64,000 bases of DNA. Origin: JAOEGB01 sp041262585 (lineage in GTDB: Bacteria > Actinomycetota > Actinomycetes > Streptosporangiales > Streptosporangiaceae). Made by a program: the position numbers and the translations under genes. Each line of letters begins with the position of its first letter. Within the stretch, counting starts at the first letter, position 1. Shown here one piece after another: positions 1 to 8,074 of the stretch. The notes beneath the pieces were generated by a model, which saw nothing but the letters and a program-made list of their open reading frames with translations, was not told the DNA's origin and made no database searches. The DNA lies in NCBI RefSeq assembly GCF_041262585.1, contig NZ_JBGCBZ010000005.1, positions 248,001-312,000 on the forward strand, written 5' to 3'.

Positions 1-426
1 GACGTCTCCCGCAGGCACGCGGTCCTCCGGTCGGGCGGTGTCGTGACAGTCGTCGGCGGCAAGCTCACGACCTACCGCCGGATGGCCGAGGACGCCGTCG
101 ACGCGGCCTGCCCGCACGCCCGCCCCAGCCGTACGGCACGGCTCCCCCTCGTGGGAGCCACGACGAGTGCCGTGAACGCGCCCCGCCGGCTGGTGGAGCG
201 CTACGGCGGGGAGGCTGAGGCCGTACAGGACCTGATGCGGGAGGATCCGGCGCTGGCGGAGCCGGTGGCGCTGGGCGTCACCCGGGCGGAGCTGGTGTGG
301 GCCGTCCGCCACGAGGGCGCGCTGGACGCCGGGGATTTGCTCGACCGGCGGACGAGGATCGGCCTCGTCCCCGAGGACCGCGCGGCCGCGCTCCCCGCCG
401 CCGAGGCGGCCCTGGCGGCGCCGTGA
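1..426 (+). CDS. glpD: Glycerol-3-phosphate dehydrogenase, C-terminal part (5' end outside window)
   Basis: This is the last 141 codons of a flavin-dependent glycerol-3-phosphate dehydrogenase, which oxidises glycerol 3-phosphate to dihydroxyacetone phosphate at the membrane and passes electrons to quinone. The reading frame is open from base 1. The conserved end of the FAD-binding domain (VVGGKLTTYRRMAEDAVD, about bases 46-99) is followed by the family's helical C-terminal domain. Family members are usually 520-570 residues, so roughly three quarters lies upstream. The frame ends at TGA 424-426, and nothing in the visible part is broken. The motif makes the family assignment firm; the isozyme (GlpD, GlpA) cannot be settled from this piece. 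Confidence 0.9.
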   Translation, partial: DVSRRHAVLRSGGVVTVVGGKLTTYRRMAEDAVDAACPHARPSRTARLPLVGATTSAVNAPRRLVERYGGEAEAVQDLMREDPALAEPVALGVTRAELVWAVRHEGALDAGDLLDRRTRIGLVPEDRAAALPAAEAALAAP

Positions 427-470
427 AGCTTTGGCGGGGGCCTGATCGCGCGCCGCTTGACGCCATTGGA

Positions 471-489
471 TAAGGTAAGTCTTACCTAA
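471..489 (+). promoter_or_regulatory. DtxR/IdeR-type iron box
   Basis: TAAGGTAAGTCTTACCTAA is a near-perfect 19-bp dyad. On the reverse strand it matches the DtxR/IdeR consensus TTAGGTTAGGCTAACCTAA at 15 of 19 positions. It lies 23 bp before the start of the sucrase/ferredoxin-like gene, where a bound repressor would block transcription. Iron-replete repression is inferred from the match and position. Confidence 0.7.
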
Positions 490-511
490 TTACGCGAGGA
501 GGCGGGACCGA

Positions 512-1417
512 ATGGCCAACGGCTGTGACCATCTCGCCGCCTGCCACACCGGGGAGGCGCCGATCCTCGCGAGCGCGACGGTCGGCGCGCGGTTCTGGCT
601 GCTCATCGAGCACTCCGGCCCATGGGCGGCCTACCTCGACCAGTCCCGGCTGCCGGACGAGGTGCACGCGCTGATCGACCGCGCGACCTCGCTCGGGATC
701 CGGCCCCAGCTGATCCGCCGCCCCGGTCACCGCCGGGACCACGGGGGGCCACTGCACGTCTTCGTGGCCTCCTCGACCGGCGACGAGCCATGGCTGGCCG
801 AGGGCTTCTTCGAACGTCCGGACGATCTTGACCTGGCCTCGGTGATGCACGGAGTGGTTCCGGCGTCCTGCATACTGGTGAACGAGCCGATGTTTCTGGT
901 GTGCACGCACGGCAAGCGCAACGCGTGCTGCGCCCGCCTCGGCCTTCCGCTGGCCCGGTTCCTCGGTGAGAACCTTCCCGGCGAGGTGTGGGAAACCACA
1001 CATGTCGGCGGCGATCGATACGCCGCTAACCTCGTATGCTTGCCACACGGGCTTTACTACGGCAGCATGTCTCAGGCTGCTGCGATCGCGGCGGCAAACG
1101 CGTACCGGCACGGCGAGGTCGTCCTCGACCGTTTCCGGGGACGCGCGGGTATCCCTGAGCCACTGCAAGCCGCCGAGCATTTCGTCCGGTCCCACACCGG
1201 CGAGCTCTCGGTCGGCGGGGTGGCCGTGGAATCCTCCCGGTCGGAAAGCGACACCACGGTGTGCGTTGTGCGATGCACGTCACAGCGTGGAACGTCGCGA
1301 TTTCGGGTAGTGGTAGAACCCGCGGTGTTCACGGCACCGTGTGGTACGACCTGTGCCGAAGAGATCTCGACCTACAGGTTGGCCGAGTTGAGGCAGCTCA
1401 CCCCGGCTTTGACCTGA
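512..1417 (+). CDS. Sucrase/ferredoxin-like family protein (thioredoxin-fold ferredoxin)
   Basis: A 301-residue protein of the Suc_Fer-like family (PF06999), whose members resemble thioredoxin-like [2Fe-2S] ferredoxins; the sucrase label is historical. The candidate cluster ligands are visible: C131 in CTHGKRNACC, C139/C140, and C176 in VCLPHGLYYG. The ATG at 512 follows a strong GAGGAGG ribosome site (496-502) at 9 bases. A DtxR/IdeR-type box sits directly upstream, so the gene is probably induced by iron starvation. A role in electron transfer, perhaps to ferric siderophores, is an inference from that control. It is transcribed alone, ahead of a whiB gene with its own ribosome site. The family is clear; the substrate is not. 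Confidence 0.85.
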   Translation: MANGCDHLAACHTGEAPILASATVGARFWLLIEHSGPWAAYLDQSRLPDEVHALIDRATSLGIRPQLIRRPGHRRDHGGPLHVFVASSTGDEPWLAEGFFERPDDLDLASVMHGVVPASCILVNEPMFLVCTHGKRNACCARLGLPLARFLGENLPGEVWETTHVGGDRYAANLVCLPHGLYYGSMSQAAAIAAANAYRHGEVVLDRFRGRAGIPEPLQAAEHFVRSHTGELSVGGVAVESSRSESDTTVCVVRCTSQRGTSRFRVVVEPAVFTAPCGTTCAEEISTYRLAELRQLTPALT

Positions 1418-1532
1418 AGGGCTCCTCTGGAGCCGGGAACACCACGGCCGATCCCGGCGTTGGATCGAGGGATGCCACAAGCGTCCAAAGCGGCACAAAC
1501 ACTGAAATACCTCTCACCAAAGGTGGTTTCTC

Positions 1533-1847
1533 ATGTCTCAGGTACGTCGGCAGCTCGCCCGCCCGCGCCCCAGCTGGGGTTGGCAGGATGATGCCGCGTG
1601 CCGGGGAGAGGACCTTGTGCTGTTCTTCGGTCCTGACGGTGAGCGTCAGCCGGAGCGCGACATCCGGGAGCGCAAGGCCAAGGCCATCTGCGCTCAGTGT
1701 CCAGTGCGGGCCGAGTGCCTCGACTACGCCCTTTCCCGGCCCGAGAAGTACGGGACCTGGGGCGGCCTGAACGAGGACGAGCGGGCCTCCGAGCGTCGTC
1801 GCCGCATGCGCCGCGCGGCGAGCGCCGGCATCAGCGCAGTCGCCTGA
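1533..1847 (+). CDS. WhiB-family iron-sulfur transcriptional regulator
   Basis: A 104-residue Wbl protein with the four [4Fe-4S] ligands C23, C53, C56 and C62 (CxxCxxxxxC spacing), the family turn GTWGG (74-78) and a basic tail rich in Arg (ERRRRMRR) for DNA or sigma-factor contact. Wbl proteins act with the principal sigma factor and respond to O2, NO or redox state. The start ATG at 1533 follows AAAGGTGG (1519-1526). The subfamily (WhiB1/WblE-like or another) cannot be fixed by eye, so no symbol is given. It follows the iron-regulated ferredoxin-like gene by 115 bp, but a shared transcript is not shown. Confidence 0.93.
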   Translation: MSQVRRQLARPRPSWGWQDDAACRGEDLVLFFGPDGERQPERDIRERKAKAICAQCPVRAECLDYALSRPEKYGTWGGLNEDERASERRRRMRRAASAGISAVA

Positions 1848-1940
1848 GCTGGCTTCCCCCCTTTCCCCGGCACGTTTCAGCAGACCGTAGGGTGTTCCGC
1901 ATGCCGATCATGGCAGCGGGACACCCTTCTGGTCGTGGCC

Positions 1941-2012
1941 CCCTGGCCCTTTGTCATGGCCCCTGGCCCTCTGTCAGGGTCCCCTGGCCCTCTGTCAGGG
2001 TCCCCTGGCTCT
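1941..2012. repeat. Tandem repeat, about 3.5 copies of a 20-21 bp unit
   Basis: Units beginning CCCTGGCCCTCTGTCAGGGT run at 1941-1960, 1961-1981 and 1982-2002, with a partial fourth after 2003. Each unit contains the small dyad CCCTG/CAGGG. The repeat overlaps the last codons and the stop (1995-1997) of the minus-strand phosphoribosyltransferase, so its C-terminus is encoded by a repeat unit. It may form hairpins that end transcription. Confidence 0.8.
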
Positions 2013-2663
2013 CCCGGCGAGCAGGTCGAGGACGTCCTCGTCGGTGAGCTGATCGAACAGTTCGTACCACTGCCCGACCGCCCGGAAACCCCACGGCGTC
2101 GCCAGGACGACCATGTCGGCGGCCTCACGCCTGAGTGCCTCGACGGTGTCGGCCGCGGCCACCGGCACCGCCAGCGTCACCGTGCCGCTTCCCTCCTGCC
2201 GTGCCCGCACGGCTCTCAGCGCCGCCCTCGCGGTGCCCCCCGTCGCCAGGCCGTCGTCCACGACGATCACGTTCCGGCCGGTGAGCTCCGGCAGCGGCCG
2301 ATCCCCCCGGTAGACCTTCACCCGCCTGGCCAGCTCCCGCCGCTCGCGCTCGACCGTCGGCGCGAGGTCGTCCGGCTCCAGGCCGAGCTTGTCCAGCAGG
2401 CCGTGGTCGAACACCGGCTCGCCGCCCTCGGCGATCGCCCCCACGCCGAGCTCCGGCTGGCCCGGACAGCCGATCTTCCTCGTGACCAGCACGTCGAGCG
2501 GCGCGTCAAGCCTCTCCGAGACGGGCACGGCCACCGCCACACCGCCGCGCGGCAACGCCAGCACCACCGGGTCCCTCGGCCGCATGCCGTACAGGACCTC
2601 GGCGAGCAGTGTTCCCGCCTGCGTTCTGTCGATGAACGGCAGCCGGACCCGCCTCGGTTTCAC
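1995..2663 (-). CDS. Putative phosphoribosyltransferase
   Basis: A 222-residue type I phosphoribosyltransferase-fold protein. The PRPP-binding loop VIVVDDGLATGGTA contains the acidic pair D136-D137. The N-terminal half has LALPRGGVAVA and LVTRKIGCPGQPELGVGAIAEGG, which mark the subfamily often found alone or fused to dienelactone-hydrolase or erythromycin-esterase domains. Those proteins have no agreed substrate. The C-terminal residues GRARGP fall in a tandem repeat, so the tail may vary between strains. It lies head-to-tail with rsgA, 37 bp downstream of its stop, and may be co-transcribed. The fold is confident; the base or acceptor is unknown. Confidence 0.8.
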   Translation of the reverse strand: MKPRRVRLPFIDRTQAGTLLAEVLYGMRPRDPVVLALPRGGVAVAVPVSERLDAPLDVLVTRKIGCPGQPELGVGAIAEGGEPVFDHGLLDKLGLEPDDLAPTVERERRELARRVKVYRGDRPLPELTGRNVIVVDDGLATGGTARAALRAVRARQEGSGTVTLAVPVAAADTVEALRREAADMVVLATPWGFRAVGQWYELFDQLTDEDVLDLLAGRARGP

Positions 2664-2699
2664 AAAATCGTCATACCCGGCATAAGCCGCCGGGGATCC

Positions 2700-3842
2700 T
2701 TACGGGCGAGATCTACCCCGCATCTGCTTGTGGATGATCTTCCACTTGCGGGTCTCCTCGCTGCGGAGGCGGGCGTCGGTGCGGCGGGCCATCCAGGCGG
2801 CCTCGCGCTGGAGTTTGTTCCAGCTCTCCAGCCGCCGCTCCGGCAGCTCGCCCGACCCGATCGCGGCCTGTACGGCACAGCCGGGCTCGTCCCCATGAGC
2901 GCAGTCGGAGAACCGGCAGCCCTCGGCGAGCTCCTCGATGTCGGAGAAGACCAGGTCGACTCCGTCGCTCATCTCGTACAGGCCGACCCGGCGGATTCCG
3001 GGGGTGTCGATGATGAGCCCGCCACCCGGCAGCGGAATGAGCTCCCGGTGGACGGTCGTGTGCCTGCCCCGTCCGTCGGCCGCCCTGACCTGCTGGGTCT
3101 CCATCACACCGTCCCCGGCGAGCGCGTTGACCAGAGTGGACTTCCCGGCGCCTGACGGGCCGAGCACCACGGCGGTCTTCGCGCCGCCCAGGTAGCCGCG
3201 GACCAGGTCCACGCCCTCGCCGGTGAGCGAGCAGACCGGATGGACGTCCACCCCCGGCGCGGCGGACGCCACGTCGGCGAGCAGGTCGTCGAGGCCCTGG
3301 ACGAACAGGTCGGCCTTGGTGACGAGCACGACCGGCTGACCGCCGCTCTCCCAGGCCAGCGCCACCAGGCGCTCGATCCTGCCGAGATCCGCGCCGTGTC
3401 TTCCCGGGGGGACCTCCCCCCGGAGCCCCCCAGCGGTGTCGGTCGTGGACGGCTCGGCCACGAAGACGATGTCGACGTTGGCCGCCAGGACCTGACCCTG
3501 CCCGTCGCCGGACAGGCCGCCCGTGGAATGGCGGCTGACCCCTCCCCGGACGAACGCGGTTCGCCGGGGAAGGACCTCGTGGAGCTCGTAGCGGCCCTCG
3601 GGCAGCCAGGTCAGCGCCACCCAGTCGCCCACACAGGGCAGGGCGACCGGGTCGGCGGCGGAGGCCCGGCGGATGCGGGAGCCGTACCGGGCCTGGTGCT
3701 GGCCGTCGGCCGCGATGACCTCCGCGGCGCCCCGGTCGACCCGGGCCACGCGGGCGGGGACGGTGCCGGTCGGAAGCTCGGCGTCGAGGTCCCGGCCGCC
3801 CAGGAAATGCTGCCAGCCGAGAAGGGAAAGATCGAAAGACAT
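2700..3842 (-). CDS. rsgA: Small-subunit ribosome biogenesis GTPase RsgA
   Basis: A 380-residue circularly permuted GTPase that assists late 30S maturation. An N-terminal OB-fold region is followed by motifs in permuted order: G4 (VTKAD), G1 P-loop GPSGAGKST with K234, then G3 (DTPG). The C-terminal zinc finger is C309, C314, H316 and C322 in CRFSDCAHGDEPGC. The length is typical for actinobacteria. The start ATG at 3842 is preceded by about 500 bp of mostly repeat-containing DNA shared with the end of glyA. The insert between the OB domain and G4 (GGLRGEVPPGRHGAD) is slightly long but not disruptive. Confidence 0.95.
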   Translation of the reverse strand: MSFDLSLLGWQHFLGGRDLDAELPTGTVPARVARVDRGAAEVIAADGQHQARYGSRIRRASAADPVALPCVGDWVALTWLPEGRYELHEVLPRRTAFVRGGVSRHSTGGLSGDGQGQVLAANVDIVFVAEPSTTDTAGGLRGEVPPGRHGADLGRIERLVALAWESGGQPVVLVTKADLFVQGLDDLLADVASAAPGVDVHPVCSLTGEGVDLVRGYLGGAKTAVVLGPSGAGKSTLVNALAGDGVMETQQVRAADGRGRHTTVHRELIPLPGGGLIIDTPGIRRVGLYEMSDGVDLVFSDIEELAEGCRFSDCAHGDEPGCAVQAAIGSGELPERRLESWNKLQREAAWMARRTDARLRSEETRKWKIIHKQMRGRSRP

Positions 3843-4034
3843 TGCGGTGAGACACCCTTCGGAAACCGGGTGCCTCAGCGCGGTCTAGGCGGACACCCGG
3901 GAGTTGACGGACGGCATGGTCGTCAGAAAGACCCGCATAGTCGTCACCTCCCGGATTCCGTGGCCGCCTCCTCAAGCGGCGACGCTCGAACAGTAGCGCA
4001 CGCCACCCTCACCCCCGCAACCCATTTGTCCCGG

Positions 4035-4287
4035 CGTGATCATGCACGCCCTCCCGCCCGCGCGCCCCGAGCGGCAACTTTCTCCATCGTGATCATGCAG
4101 ACCTTCCCCGGCTGTCCCCTCAGCAGCCGAAACGCCGCTCGTGATCATGCGCGCGCTCCAACGCCGCTTCCGCATGATCACGAATGGCATCGGCTCAGGT
4201 CACCGCCACATCCGGGAAAGGATGCATGATCACGTCCGGTGTTGGGCCAGGGTCCGGGCACAACGCGGGAAAGGGTGCATGATCACG
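4035..4287. repeat. 53-bp-period repeat array A1 (three forward, three reverse units)
   Basis: Forward units (CGTGATCATGC...) begin at 4035, 4088 and 4140. Reverse units (...GCATGATCACG) end at 4182, 4234 and 4287. Spacings are 53, 52, 52 and 53 bp. The third forward and first reverse units form a 12-bp perfect inverted repeat (4140-4151 with 4171-4182, loop 19). Degenerate copies follow near 4298 and 4319. Reverse copies carry a GGGAAAG flank, the complement of the TTCCC flank on forward copies. The array fills the gap between rsgA and the end of glyA. No gene is seen in 3843-4339. Confidence 0.85.
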
Positions 4288-4339
4288 CGGGGCTGGGGTG
4301 ATCACGCTGGGATGGGGGCGTGATCACCCACGATGCTTC

Positions 4340-5599
4340 TTATGAGAGGCCGGGCGCGGGGAACTTGGCGGTGAGCTCGCTGACCTCGTGGTGGACCCGC
4401 GTGATGACGTCCTCGGCGTCGCCCTTGGCCACGGCGGTGACGACCTCGTCGATCCAGGCGCCGATCTGCCGCATCTCGGCCTCGCCCATCCCGCGCGACG
4501 TGACCGACGGGGTGCCGATCCGGATCCCGGACGGGTCGAACGGCTTGCGCGGGTCGAACGGCACGGTGTTGTAGTTGGTCTCCAGCCCGGCCCGGTCGAG
4601 GGCCTGCGCGGCGGGCTTGCCGCCGACCCCCTTGGGGGTCAGGTCCATCAGGATCAGGTGGTTGTCCGTGCCCCCGGAGACCAGGTCGAAGCCGCGGCCG
4701 GCCAGCTCCTCGGCGAGGGCCTGGGCGTTCTTCACGACCTGCGCGGCGTACGCCTTGAAGTCCGGCTGGGCCGCCTCGTGCAGGGCCACGGCGATGGCGG
4801 CGGTCGTGTGGTTGTGCGGGCCGCCCTGGAGGCCGGGGAAGACGGCCTTGTTCAGGGCCGTCGCGTGCTCGTCCGAGGTGGCCATCAGCATCGCGCCACG
4901 CGGGCCGCGCAGCGTCTTGTGCGTGGTGGTGGAGATCACGTCGGCGTGACCGACCGGCGACGGGTGGGCCCCGCCGGCGACGAGGCCGGCGATGTGGGCG
5001 ATGTCGGCCGCCAGCACGGCCCCGACCTCGCGGGCGACCTCGGCGAACGCCGGGAAGTCGATCGTGCGCGGGATCGCCGTGCCGCCGCAGAAGATCAGCT
5101 TGGGCCGGTGCTCCAGCGCCAGCGCGCGGACCTCGTCCATGTCGATGCGGCCGGTGTCCTTGCGCACGCCGTACCGGACCGCGTTGAACCACTTGCCGGT
5201 GGCCGAGACGGACCAGCCGTGGGTGAGGTGGCCGCCGAACGGCAGGCCCATCCCGAGCACGGTGTCCCCCGGGTTGAGGAACGCCATGTAGATCGCGAGG
5301 TTGGCGGGCGAGCCCGAGTACGGCTGGACGTTGGCGTGGTTCACCCCGAACACCGTCTTGGCCCGCTCGACGGCGAGGGTCTCGATCTGGTCGATGACCT
5401 GCTGGCCCTCGTAGTAGCGCTTGCCGGGGTAGCCCTCGGAGTACTTGTTGGTGAGCACGGTCCCGGTCGCCTCGAGCACGGCGCGGGAGACGTAGTTCTC
5501 CGAGGCGATCAGCTTGACGGTGTCGGCCTGCCGCCGCTCCTCCGCCCTGATGAGCTCGGCGATCTCGGGATCGACGACGTTCAGCGAGTTCTCGGCCAT
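4340..5599 (-). CDS. glyA: Serine hydroxymethyltransferase
   Basis: A 419-residue PLP enzyme that interconverts serine and glycine while charging tetrahydrofolate with a one-carbon unit for purine, thymidylate and methionine synthesis. The PLP lysine is K228 in TTTHKTLRGPRG. Also visible are the N-terminal ENYVSRAVLEATGTVLTNKYSEGYPG motif region (split here by position: substrate-binding Tyr/Glu segment) and the C-terminal RIGTPSVTSRG. The length equals the family norm. The start ATG at 5599 follows AAGGAAGG. A ZTP riboswitch lies in the leader, linking expression to folate-limited purine synthesis. The gene appears monocistronic and ends beside repeat array A1. Confidence 0.97.
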   Translation of the reverse strand: MAENSLNVVDPEIAELIRAEERRQADTVKLIASENYVSRAVLEATGTVLTNKYSEGYPGKRYYEGQQVIDQIETLAVERAKTVFGVNHANVQPYSGSPANLAIYMAFLNPGDTVLGMGLPFGGHLTHGWSVSATGKWFNAVRYGVRKDTGRIDMDEVRALALEHRPKLIFCGGTAIPRTIDFPAFAEVAREVGAVLAADIAHIAGLVAGGAHPSPVGHADVISTTTHKTLRGPRGAMLMATSDEHATALNKAVFPGLQGGPHNHTTAAIAVALHEAAQPDFKAYAAQVVKNAQALAEELAGRGFDLVSGGTDNHLILMDLTPKGVGGKPAAQALDRAGLETNYNTVPFDPRKPFDPSGIRIGTPSVTSRGMGEAEMRQIGAWIDEVVTAVAKGDAEDVITRVHHEVSELTAKFPAPGLS

Positions 5600-5627
5600 T
5601 GGCGCCTTCCTTGTCCACGTCGACTTC

Positions 5628-5728
5628 GGCGGCGACCCAGGCGCACGGCCTCCGCGAGTTCGCTCCCCGGTGGTGCCCCACCTAGCGACGCGCCCATGGG
5701 CACGCCAGCGCCAGTCGCGACCACCCCA
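5628..5728 (-). promoter_or_regulatory. ZTP (pfl) riboswitch in the glyA leader
   Basis: The reverse strand carries the conserved ZTP aptamer blocks in order. GGTCGCGACTGGCG (5709-5722) forms the first helix and asymmetric bulge. CACCACCGGGGAGCG (about 5670-5686) follows, then the pseudoknot and ligand-pocket block GTGCGCCTGGGTC (about 5634-5646). ZTP/ZMP riboswitches are known upstream of glyA, folD and purH. Ligand-induced expression of glyA is expected. The switch ends about 30 bases before the start codon, so control of translation initiation or a short terminator is plausible. Confidence 0.85.
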
Positions 5729-5779
5729 CTTTATCGGAGGCTTCCCCGGGAGCCGTCCCGGCCGATCGGGAAATAGGGA

Positions 5780-6724
5780 TCAGGAACGGGGACGTGCCGT
5801 GCCGTTCAGCGGCCAGAGGCGGTCGACCTCGGCGTTCAGGGTCGCGCCGATGAGCACGGCCAGCGCGGTGATGTAGAGCCACAGCAGCACGGCGATGGGC
5901 GCGGCGAGCGAGCCGTAGATGGACAGGGGCGTGAACCAGGCGGCCAGGACCTCGCGGAGAACGGCGGCGCACAGGATCCAGATGATGAGCGCGAGCACGG
6001 CTCCGGGGGTCTCGCGCCACCAGCGGGTCCGGTGCGGCACGCTCACGTGGTAGAGCAGCGTCAGCATCAGCACCGACCCCAGGATCACCACGGGCCAGTA
6101 GAAGACCGCGACGAGCACGCCGTACCGGGACAGCGCGTTGGAGAGCAGGGTCGGCCCGATCACCAGGATCGGCATCACGACGAGGCCGATCACGAGCGCC
6201 GCGACGTACAGCGCGAACGACATGACCCGGGTGCGGATGATCCCCCGCGTCTCCCCCAGGCCGTACGCGATGGAGATCAGGTCCACGTAGACGAACAGCG
6301 CCCGCGACCCCGACCACAGCGACAGCAGGAAGCCGACGGAGATGAGCGAGGCCTGCCCGCCGTTCAGGACGTCGTTGAGCAGCGGCTTGACGACCCTGTC
6401 CACCGTGTTGCCGGTGAACAGCAGCTCCGACTGGTCGAGGACCCACTGCTTGATCTCGAGGACGTTGTTCTGGCCCAGGAGGCCGCTCAGGTGGCCCATG
6501 ACGCCGAGAAGCCCCAGCACGAACGGCGGCAGCGACAGCAGGGCGAAGAAGGCCGCCTCGCCGGCGAGCCCCGTCACCCGGTAGTTGACGCCCGCCAGAG
6601 TGGTGGCCTTGACCAGCTCCCACGCGCTCGTCTGCTGCACCGCGCTCATCCGGGCCCGGGCGCGCGCCATCCCGCGGCGCGAGTCATGCCTCCGCCTGCG
6701 CGTCGAAGCGTCCGTGGACGTCAT
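5780..6724 (-). CDS. YihY/BrkB family integral membrane protein
   Basis: A 314-residue polytopic protein of the YihY/virulence factor BrkB family (UPF0761), with about six hydrophobic segments between residues 50 and 290. Family features seen are GLAGEAAFFALLSLPPF, the central LWSGSRALFVYVDLISIAYG, and the C-terminal SIYGSLAAPIAVLLWLYITALAVLIGA. Function is unknown; earlier RNase BN and serum-resistance claims are unreliable. I chose ATG 6724 because the Arg-rich segment after it fits a cytoplasmic N-terminus. A GTG at 6775 would add 17 residues. The ribosome site is weak at both. It is transcribed away from the glyA leader with no obvious partner. Confidence 0.85.
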   Translation of the reverse strand: MTSTDASTRRRRHDSRRGMARARARMSAVQQTSAWELVKATTLAGVNYRVTGLAGEAAFFALLSLPPFVLGLLGVMGHLSGLLGQNNVLEIKQWVLDQSELLFTGNTVDRVVKPLLNDVLNGGQASLISVGFLLSLWSGSRALFVYVDLISIAYGLGETRGIIRTRVMSFALYVAALVIGLVVMPILVIGPTLLSNALSRYGVLVAVFYWPVVILGSVLMLTLLYHVSVPHRTRWWRETPGAVLALIIWILCAAVLREVLAAWFTPLSIYGSLAAPIAVLLWLYITALAVLIGATLNAEVDRLWPLNGTARPRS

Positions 6725-6975
6725 GGCACCCAACCGTATTCGCACAGTCAAGGTGTCTGCGCAGAACGCGATCACGACACAAACACCGAATTGTCAGGAT
6801 TGGAGAACTACCCGCTGGCGGGCCGGATAGTACGGATCCGGCCGGACCGCGTCCGCGCCGGACTCCGCCGGATCCTCGCCGCCGTCATATGACGCCCAGA
6901 AGCCGCCGTCGTATGACGCCCAGAATAGGGGCGGGCACGCGTAAAAGGAGCACGGTGAACGAGCGGCCGGAACGC

Positions 6976-7782
6976 CTATCCGGCGAGGGCCGGGGCGTGG
7001 CCGGGAGCGCGGCCCTTCCCCGGAGGGCCCGCGAACGCCTGGGCGACCTCCATCCAGGCGTCCGCCGTCTCCCCGGTCACCTCCAGGGCGGTGTCGTCCC
7101 GGTGGCAGCGCTGGGTGACGAGCAGGCAGAAGTCGAGGGCCGGGCCGCGCACGACGTCGGGCACGCCGATCGGCCCCGCGGCCCACACGGTCCCGCCGGG
7201 CAGAGTCAGCTCGACGCGCACCGGGCCGGCCGGGATCGGCAGGCCGCGCATCGCGAAGCCGTACGGCATGGCCCGCACTCCGAGGGTCGCCACGTGGCGG
7301 AGCCGGACGGTCGGCACCCGGACGATGCCGAGCGCGTCCGCGATGTCCTGCCCGTGCGCCCACGTCTCCATCAGGCGGGCCGTGACGAACGACGCGGCCG
7401 ACATGTCCGGCCCGTACCACGGCAGCCGGTCCTTCGCGTCCAGCCCCGCCAGCGCCTCGGTCATGCGGGCGCGGGCGGCGCCGAACCACTCGAGGACCTG
7501 TCGCGGGGTGAGGCCGCGGGAGGCGAGGACAAGTTCGTGGACCGCGCCGTCGCCTCGGGCGAGCAGGGCGTCACGGGCGGCGCGGAAGCCCCCCGGATCG
7601 GCCGCGGCGCCGGTCGCGGCGTCGTCGAACCAGGCCAGGTGGCTGATCTGGTCTCGTACGGCCCAGCCCTCGGCGGGGGTCGGCAGCTCCCAGCCGGCCG
7701 GGTCGAGGGATTCGATCATGGCGGTGAGCTCAGCCGTCTCGGCCCGGAGGTCGGCGATCAGTTCGGACATGGTAACGCCCAT
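6976..7782 (-). CDS. TIGR03084-type DinB/mycothiol-transferase-like protein
   Basis: A 268-residue protein of the mycothiol-dependent maleylpyruvate isomerase-like (DinB-fold) superfamily, subfamily TIGR03084. The N-terminal four-helix segment has the metal-site signature WAVRDQISHLAWFDDAA (His in the second helix) and LMETWAHGQDIADALG (second His), typical of divalent-metal-binding DinB proteins. A C-terminal lobe follows. No substrate is established for the subfamily. The start ATG at 7782 follows GGGAG at 5 bases; an internal ATG at 7770 is less well placed. It is divergent from a small Cys-rich gene at 7841 across 58 bp that must hold both promoters. Confidence 0.8.
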   Translation of the reverse strand: MGVTMSELIADLRAETAELTAMIESLDPAGWELPTPAEGWAVRDQISHLAWFDDAATGAAADPGGFRAARDALLARGDGAVHELVLASRGLTPRQVLEWFGAARARMTEALAGLDAKDRLPWYGPDMSAASFVTARLMETWAHGQDIADALGIVRVPTVRLRHVATLGVRAMPYGFAMRGLPIPAGPVRVELTLPGGTVWAAGPIGVPDVVRGPALDFCLLVTQRCHRDDTALEVTGETADAWMEVAQAFAGPPGKGRAPGHAPALAG

Positions 7783-7840
7783 GACATCTCCCGGTGACGT
7801 ACGGCTCACGCCAGCGTAACCGAAGGAGAACAATAGGTAC

Positions 7841-7972
7841 ATGATCTGCGAAGCATGCAAAGACCGCAGGCACGAGGACTGCCGCGGGGGCTCGTGGTGC
7901 GACTGCCAGCACCAGGAGCCGCCGGAGGGACGCCGCCCCGAGCCGCCGGAGAACTGGGTCCGCCAGGGGTAG
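7841..7972 (+). CDS. Cys-rich 43-residue protein, probably metal-binding
   Basis: A 43-codon frame (ATG 7841, TAG 7970-7972) with strongly coding-like third positions. It begins MICEACKDRRHEDCRGG and has five cysteines: C3, C6, C14, C20 and C22, in a CxxC...C...CxC pattern. The C-terminal half is Pro/Glu/Arg rich. GAAGGAG (7822-7828) lies 12 bases before the start. I recall similar very short Cys-rich proteins in actinobacteria but cannot name a function. Zinc binding is inferred from the cysteines. It is divergent from the DinB-like gene and sits about 100 bp before the sulfate-assimilation leader; whether it belongs to that system is unknown. Confidence 0.6.
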   Translation: MICEACKDRRHEDCRGGSWCDCQHQEPPEGRRPEPPENWVRQG

Positions 7973-8038
7973 CCGCCACGGGTCAGGTCCGCGGAAAGCG
8001 TGAACGGCCGATTACAGTCCCGAATCCTGGACGCGAAC

Positions 8039-8067
8039 TTGGACATCCAGGTTCTCCGGGGTATCGT
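8039..8067 (+). promoter_or_regulatory. Sigma70-type promoter of the sulfate-assimilation operon
   Basis: TTGGAC (8039-8044) and TATCGT (8062-8067) are separated by 17 bp. A transcript starting about 7-8 bases after the -10 hexamer would begin at or beside the ATG at 8075, making the leader peptide mRNA leaderless. This is a sequence-based prediction. Confidence 0.55.
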
Positions 8068-8074
8068 TTGGGAC

